NCBI GenBank assembly: GCA_002293625.1
Contig: DBDP01000179.1
Coordinates: 1-10,751, forward strand
Source of the DNA: Clostridiales bacterium UBA929
GTDB lineage: Bacteria; Bacillota; Clostridia; Oscillospirales; UBA929
Direction: 5' to 3'
Length of the DNA stretch: 10,751 nt
In this document: positions 7,694-10,751 of the stretch, piece by piece
How positions within the stretch are numbered: position 1 is the first letter of the stretch
Layout of the letters: each line of letters starts with the position of its first letter
Program-made: the position numbers and the translations under genes
The notes under the pieces: generated by a model
Told to the model about the DNA's origin: nothing
Database searches by the model: none
What the model saw: only the letters and a program-made list of their open reading frames with translations

Positions 7694-7793
7694 CTCAAAA
7701 AATTCCCCGCTCCGGCTTGCGACACCGCGGCATAGCCGCCTGCTCGCAAGCGCTTCGCTCGTTCGCCTACGGCGAACATGGAGTTTTGTTGAG
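7694..7793 (-). repeat. GC-rich imperfect palindromic element inserted in the T-box leader (MITE/REP-like)
   Basis: About 100 bp between stem I and the antiterminator does not fit the T-box plan. Its ends are imperfect inverted copies: CTCAAAAAATTCCCCG at 7694-7709 versus the reverse complement of 7777-7793, CTCAACAAAACTCCATG. Inside are nested perfect hairpins: GTTCGCC-GTA-GGCGAAC, GCGGC-TAT-GCCGC, and CTTGCGA...TCGCAAG enclosing the latter. Base composition is clearly richer in GC than the flanking leader. No gene is encoded. It could be a mobile palindromic repeat or an unusual stem II/III replacement. I saw no second copy in this window and no clear target-site duplication. Confidence 0.55.
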
Positions 7794-7905
7794 CTTCTTT
7801 AAAAGAGCGTTTCCCGTGCCACTACTCTCTCAATCGGCGCTTTCAGCCGCGACGCCGAATCTCTGATGAGATTTCCGCAAGGACGGGGTCTCTTCCAATA
7901 GTTGT

Positions 7906-7934
7906 ATGTTACCATACACGGGTTCATTTGTCAA
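7906..7934 (-). promoter_or_regulatory. Sigma-A promoter of the aspS-gatCAB operon
   Basis: On the minus strand a perfect TTGACA (7934-7929) and TAACAT (7911-7906) are separated by exactly 17 nt. The predicted start near 7899 is right at the 5' foot of T-box stem I. The -35 box lies inside the last codons of the DUF3021 gene (stop at 7924-7926). Confidence 0.88.
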
Positions 7935-8367
7935 CGTTTTTTTTCGTTTCCCGCGATTTGAGTTTATCGTTGATAACCTTCGCCTCGTGTCTGCTGTAAA
8001 GATAAAACCCCGACCAAATCAGGAAAAAGACCAAAATGGCGATCAGGACGCTTGTCATGATGATCGGCGCGGAGAAGGACGGGATCCAACCCATGCCGAA
8101 CGCCACAGGGAAGTAGACCCCCATTCCCACGCAAAAATGGATCGTCGTCTGCTGCCAAAAACGCAGCCGCTCGAAGGTATAGACGATGGAGGTCGTGCCG
8201 AAGCCTATGCCGGTGACAGTGGAAGCCAGCACGTTTCTTGAAAAATGCCGAAAGACTATTCCGCGCATTGGCTCAATGTCAAAGAGATCGACAATCAGGC
8301 AGATCACGATGAAGAATGACCATCCCCACAGAACGCCTTGGAATAAATATTTCAGAATCTTTTTCAT
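7924..8367 (-). CDS. DUF3021 family membrane protein, partner of a LytTR regulator
   Basis: This 147-residue protein has four hydrophobic segments (about 7-28, 46-65, 75-93 and 99-124) and a short charged cytoplasmic tail ending in KSRETKKNVDK. Size, topology and its position directly after a small LytTR gene match DUF3021 proteins, which commonly pair with a LytTR-only transcription factor and are thought to restrain it at the membrane; that role is family knowledge, not visible here. GGAGGGG lies 6 nt before the ATG, inside the 12-bp gap after the LytTR stop, so the two are co-transcribed. Its 3' end contains the -35 box of the aspS promoter and no terminator separates it from that operon. 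Confidence 0.85.
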   Translation of the reverse strand: MKKILKYLFQGVLWGWSFFIVICLIVDLFDIEPMRGIVFRHFSRNVLASTVTGIGFGTTSIVYTFERLRFWQQTTIHFCVGMGVYFPVAFGMGWIPSFSAPIIMTSVLIAILVFFLIWSGFYLYSRHEAKVINDKLKSRETKKNVDK

Positions 8368-8379
8368 ACCGCACCCCTC

Positions 8380-8826
8380 CTAAAGCCCCAATCGTTTCTT
8401 AAACTCACCGAGATACTTTCTGGAAATATACTCGGCCATGCCGTTTTTCATAATAATGTCCATCGTGCCGTTGAACGACGGGGAGACATGATCAATCCGT
8501 CGTATATTCACAATGGCCGATTTTGAAATGCGCGTAAAATCTTGCCCCAGCTGCTGCGTCAGATCATGCAGTGTTTTATCGAGCGTAAAACCCTGTGCCG
8601 ATCTGTTATATAGCCGGACGCTGCCGCCTTCCGTTCGGATCAGCTCTGCCTGTTCCGGCTCTATGACATAGGACTTATCCTCTCTCTTCGCGGTCAGCAA
8701 ACGTACGGAGTAACTTGCCGCTTCAAGGGTTTCGACAAGCGCGCTGATCTCCTCCGTCAGTTTTGGGATATGAAGGACGGCATTCGCCTCCGCTAAATTC
8801 GGATCAATTTTGATTTCAACCCTCAC
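8380..8826 (-). CDS. LytTR-domain DNA-binding transcriptional regulator (no receiver domain)
   Basis: This is a 148-residue regulator. The C-terminal two-thirds (about 50-148) is a LytTR DNA-binding domain, with the typical block RISKSAIVNIRRID (about 105-118) and the ending ISRKYLGEFKKRLGL. The N-terminal 45 residues have no receiver domain, so it is not a standard two-component regulator. The open frame extends to 8922, but AAGGGGG lies 7 nt before a GTG at 8826 and homologues begin at this point, so GTG 8826 is chosen. It is followed by DUF3021 and divergent from an ABC-2 exporter. The usual arrangement implies that it controls its own operon and the exporter. Confidence 0.9.
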   Translation of the reverse strand: MRVEIKIDPNLAEANAVLHIPKLTEEISALVETLEAASYSVRLLTAKREDKSYVIEPEQAELIRTEGGSVRLYNRSAQGFTLDKTLHDLTQQLGQDFTRISKSAIVNIRRIDHVSPSFNGTMDIIMKNGMAEYISRKYLGEFKKRLGL

Positions 8827-8847
8827 ACAACCGCCCCCTTCCAAGAC

Positions 8848-8856
8848 AGTATACCA
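8848..8856 (-). promoter_or_regulatory. Candidate extended -10 promoter of the LytTR-DUF3021 operon
   Basis: The minus strand reads TGGTATACT (8856-8848), a TGn-extended -10 box close to consensus. No convincing -35 is 17-18 nt upstream, which suits an activator-dependent or extended -10 promoter. The predicted start is about 15 nt before the LytTR start codon. Confidence 0.5.
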
Positions 8857-8937
8857 CAAAACGTGCGATAGCGCATGTATTTCACCCGCCCACCACGGCG
8901 TCTTACCCGCCGATTTGCGCATTTTACGCCCACATGA

Positions 8938-8966
8938 GGGACAGTATGCGGCTCAAACGGTAAACT
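8938..8966 (+). promoter_or_regulatory. Candidate promoter of the ABC-2 exporter operon
   Basis: GGGACA (8938-8943) and TAAACT (8961-8966) are 17 nt apart, followed by AAGGAGGGG and the ATPase ATG at 8990. The weak -35 would fit dependence on an activator such as the divergent LytTR protein. The octamer GACAGTAT that overlaps this -35 recurs at 8845-8852 by the LytTR promoter. Confidence 0.4.
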
Positions 8967-8989
8967 GGGATCATGAAGGAGGGGATTCG

Positions 8990-9754
8990 ATGCTTGCGGC
9001 TGTTAAAGAGCTGACCGTCCGATACGGCGGGAACACGGCGGTGGATAACGTTTCCTTTGAGGTTTGCGAAAGGGAGATATTGGCGGTTATCGGGCCGAAC
9101 GGTTCCGGCAAAACATCGGCGGTGGAATGTTTGGAGGGACTGCGGAAGCCGTCGGCCGGTTCGGTCGCGGTGTTTGGGTTAGACCCGCTTATTTATCGTA
9201 AGGAAATCTATAAAAAACTCGGCGTTCAGCTTCAAGACGTATCCTATCCCGAAAAAATCAAGGTTGAGGAGATGTGCGCTTGGTTCGCCTCGTTTTATGA
9301 GACTCCCGCAAGCTATCAAAAATTGCTGGAGCAGCTGGATCTCGCGGATAAGCGGAAACGGTACGTTAGTAAGTTGTCCGGCGGCGAAAAGCAGCGGTTA
9401 TCCATTTTGTTGGCGCTGCTTCCCCGGCCGAAACTGCTGATCCTGGACGAATTAACAACGGGTCTTGATCCTGAAGTGCGCCGGAACCTATGGGAGAGCT
9501 TAAAAGACATCCGCGACGCGGGTACAAGCGTTTTGCTCGTTTCCCACTACATGGATGAAGTGGAGGCGGTCGCGGACAGGCTTATTTTCATGCTCCGCGG
9601 GAAAGCCCTGTACACGGGAACCCTCGGCGGATTTCGGGAGTATGCCCGCGGCGCGCTGCCGCCGGAGCGCTGGAACCCCGGCATGTCGCTGGAGGAACTG
9701 TATCTGGCGTTCGTGCCGAAGAAAACGCGTATAACGATGGAGGGGATTGTATGA
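8990..9754 (+). CDS. ABC-2 type exporter, ATP-binding protein
   Basis: This 254-residue cytoplasmic ATPase powers the permease encoded next. Motifs are complete: Walker A GPNGSGKT (35-42), Q-loop Gln82, signature LSGGEKQR (129-136), Walker B LLILDE (149-154), D-loop GLD (158-160) and H-loop His186. The open frame extends upstream to 8810, but AAGGAGGGG is 5 nt before the ATG at 8990 and the ATPase fold starts there. Its last four bases overlap the permease start as ATGA, so the two are translationally coupled. ATPases of this group serve drug, lantibiotic or lipid exporters. The short C-terminal extension after about residue 225 (RWNPGMSLEELYLAFV) is usual for ABC-2 ATPases. The substrate is unknown. 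Confidence 0.95.
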   Translation: MLAAVKELTVRYGGNTAVDNVSFEVCEREILAVIGPNGSGKTSAVECLEGLRKPSAGSVAVFGLDPLIYRKEIYKKLGVQLQDVSYPEKIKVEEMCAWFASFYETPASYQKLLEQLDLADKRKRYVSKLSGGEKQRLSILLALLPRPKLLILDELTTGLDPEVRRNLWESLKDIRDAGTSVLLVSHYMDEVEAVADRLIFMLRGKALYTGTLGGFREYARGALPPERWNPGMSLEELYLAFVPKKTRITMEGIV

Positions 9755-10503
9755 GAGCGGTGCTGAAAACAGTGCGGATGGAAACACGCCTATACCTTCG
9801 TGGATTTTTTGGACCCTTCTTCTCGCTCTTATTTCCGGTAATCCTGCTTTTTTTGTTCGGCAGTATTTACGGAAACGAACCGGCGGAGCTTTTTGGCGGG
9901 CGCGGTACGATGGACGTGAGCGTTCCGGCCTACTTGGGGATGGTAATCGCGGTGGGCGGCATTATGACGCTGCCGCTGGGATTGATTGAGTATCAGGCGA
10001 GCCGGGCGTATAAACGCTTCGACGCGACGCCGTTTGGCAAAGTAAATTTGGTGTTTGCGCAGGTCTTTGTCTATTTTGTCGCCTGCGTCTTCAGTTCGCT
10101 GGTTTTGGTTACCGCGGGTAAGGTTTTTTACGGGATTCGCATTGACGGCGAATGGTTTGTGATTGTGCCGGCGTTCCTGCTGTCGCTTGCCTGCATCTTC
10201 TCGCTCGGGTTTTTGATTACCGCACTGTTCAAAAATACGAAGCTCGCGCAGCTTGTGAGCTACCTATTATATTTCTTGATGCTGTTCACCTCTGGCGCGA
10301 CCATGCCCGCGGAATTGTTTCCCGATAATATCCGCGCGTTTACGAAGATCCTGCCGCTGACCCACGCGGTCACTGTTTTGAAAGCTGCCTTTTTAGGCGA
10401 ATCTATGAACGGCACAGGAGGCTCGATCGCTTTACTCGCAATTGTTACGCTCGTTTGTGCCGCAGCCGGAGTTCTTCTGTACCGGCGAAGAAGATGGGCG
10501 TGA
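9751..10503 (+). CDS. ABC-2 type exporter, membrane permease
   Basis: This is a 250-residue permease with six hydrophobic segments (about 18-40, 58-80, 103-125, 138-160, 167-186 and 222-242), the layout of the ABC2_membrane family. The block 'FTSGATMPAELFPDNIRAF' (about 179-197) followed by 'LPLTHAV' is the typical re-entrant/amphipathic stretch before the last helix. GGAGGGG within the ATPase's final codons lies 5 nt before the ATG, and the ATGA overlap couples it to the ATPase. With that ATPase it forms a two-gene exporter, divergent from LytTR-DUF3021. No terminator is evident between its stop and the tRNA promoter 35 bp on. Confidence 0.93.
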   Translation: MRAVLKTVRMETRLYLRGFFGPFFSLLFPVILLFLFGSIYGNEPAELFGGRGTMDVSVPAYLGMVIAVGGIMTLPLGLIEYQASRAYKRFDATPFGKVNLVFAQVFVYFVACVFSSLVLVTAGKVFYGIRIDGEWFVIVPAFLLSLACIFSLGFLITALFKNTKLAQLVSYLLYFLMLFTSGATMPAELFPDNIRAFTKILPLTHAVTVLKAAFLGESMNGTGGSIALLAIVTLVCAAAGVLLYRRRRWA

Positions 10504-10537
10504 TTCAGGCAAATTTCGCGAAATTGAAAATTAGTGC

Positions 10538-10566
10538 TTGACAAAGATGCGGGGCTTTAGTATAGT
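10538..10566 (+). promoter_or_regulatory. Strong sigma-A promoter of the tRNA cluster
   Basis: TTGACA (10538-10543) and TATAGT (10561-10566) are separated by 17 nt, close to full consensus. tRNA-Val begins 18 nt after the -10 box, as usual for a stable-RNA operon. Confidence 0.88.
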
Positions 10567-10583
10567 ATACCTACCGCCTTGAA

Positions 10584-10659
10584 GGGAGCATAGCTCAGCT
10601 GGGAGAGCACATGCTTTACACGCATGGGGTCACAGGTTCGAACCCTGTTGTTCCCACCA
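10584..10659 (+). tRNA. tRNA-Val, anticodon UAC, CCA encoded
   Basis: This 76-nt cloverleaf is complete: acceptor GGGAGCA/TGTTCCC (one G-T pair), D arm GCTC..GAGC, anticodon stem CATGC/GCATG with loop TTTACAC giving anticodon TAC, T arm ACAGG-TTCGAAC-CCTGT, discriminator A and encoded CCA. It reads GUA and probably other GUN codons. It is the first tRNA after the promoter at 10538. Confidence 0.96.
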
Positions 10660-10721
10660 AAGCTGTCAGGCCGTTCGAGCTCTCTTAAACGCTCCGGTTT
10701 CGGCAGAGGCGACGTTAATTT

Positions 10722-10751
10722 GGCCCCGTAGTTCAGTTGGTTAGAACGCTA
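10722..10751 (+). tRNA. 5' part of a second tRNA, probably tRNA-Asp (truncated by window end)
   Basis: GGCCCCG-TA-GTTCAGTTGGTTAGAAC reads as an acceptor 5' strand and a complete D arm, then the window ends before the anticodon. The start resembles Firmicutes tRNA-Asp, which often follows tRNA-Val in clusters. The identity is therefore likely but not seen. It is 62 bp after tRNA-Val and probably co-transcribed. Confidence 0.75.

Larger units (their letters stand above)
7561..7899 (-). promoter_or_regulatory. T-box leader (tRNA-sensing riboswitch) of the aspS-gatCAB operon
   Basis: The minus strand holds the hallmark AGGGTGGCACCGCGG (7648-7634) followed by TTCCGTCCCT, which completes the antiterminator, and then the competing terminator at 7570-7617. 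Stem I is recognisable at about 7897-7803: a GGAAGAG 5' foot, an AG-bulge-like CAGAGA near 7866-7860, an apical CGGCG...CGCCG hairpin, and a CCCGT/ACGGG helix (around 7888-7884 with 7817-7813). The antiterminator bulge reads UGGC; its fourth base pairs with the tRNA discriminator, so G73 is predicted. That fits tRNA-Asn and tRNA-Asp. The specifier is less certain; AAC (Asn codon) at 7811-7809 lies just below the CCCGT helix on the 3' side and is my best candidate. Uncharged tRNA should stabilise the antiterminator and turn on aspS, gatC, the GatA-like gene and gatB. T-box control of an aspS/gatCAB operon is known from Clostridium acetobutylicum. Confidence 0.93.

Noticed and set aside
7709..7777. 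CRISPR-like repeats in the hairpin block of the T-box leader
   Set aside because: The structure is nested inverted repeats, not regularly spaced direct repeats with unique spacers.
7555..7779. N-terminal extension of aspS to an ATG at 7779
   Set aside because: The extension would translate the T-box leader and terminator. AspRS homology and a well-placed GGAGGG both start at GTG 7554.
8827..8922. N-terminal extension of the LytTR gene to 8922
   Set aside because: It would cover the likely promoter TGGTATACT. The ribosome binding site and family length support GTG at 8826.
10511..10530. Terminator after the ABC permease
   Set aside because: The palindrome here has no loop, an AT-rich stem and no following T-tract.

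Overview
The window looks like chromosomal DNA of a Gram-positive, Clostridia-like bacterium (Bacillota). The evidence is strong AGGAGG-type ribosome binding sites, good sigma-A promoters, a T-box leader on an aminoacyl-tRNA synthetase operon, an aspS-gatC-gatA-gatB cluster, and a CUT1 sugar importer with no ATPase of its own. Base composition is balanced to mildly GC-rich. The genus cannot be told from the sequence.

Layout. (1) 1-3003, minus strand: an LplB/YtcP/LipO-type carbohydrate importer, transcribed as permease, permease, then a lipoprotein solute-binding protein that runs off the left edge. A candidate promoter lies near 3085-3114. (2) 3122-3150: an intrinsic terminator that ends the next operon. 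(3) 3202-7934, minus strand: aspS-gatC-gatA-gatB, read from a near-consensus promoter through a T-box leader. The T-box carries the canonical antiterminator sequence and a competing terminator. The four genes are tightly packed, and gatA and gatB overlap by ATGA. (4) 7924-8826, minus strand: a LytTR regulator and a DUF3021 membrane protein. (5) 8990-10503, plus strand: an ABC-2 type exporter (ATPase plus permease), divergent from the LytTR pair. (6) 10538 to the end, plus strand: a tRNA promoter, tRNA-Val(UAC), and the 5' part of a second tRNA that resembles tRNA-Asp.

How they fit. AspRS and GatCAB would form the indirect route to Asn-tRNA(Asn) and/or Gln-tRNA(Gln): mischarging, then transamidation. 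The T-box would switch the operon on when the matching tRNA is uncharged. The UGGC bulge in the antiterminator predicts a tRNA with discriminator G73, which fits tRNA-Asn or tRNA-Asp.

The most striking point is the GatA protein. It sits in the right operon position and has recognisable GatA segments on both sides of the active-site region, but it is only 294 residues and lacks the Lys, cis-Ser and nucleophilic Ser of the amidase triad. It looks like a glutaminase-dead, shortened GatA kept as an intact co-translated gene beside an apparently intact GatB. A second point is a roughly 100-bp GC-rich, imperfectly palindromic element inside the T-box leader, between stem I and the antiterminator.
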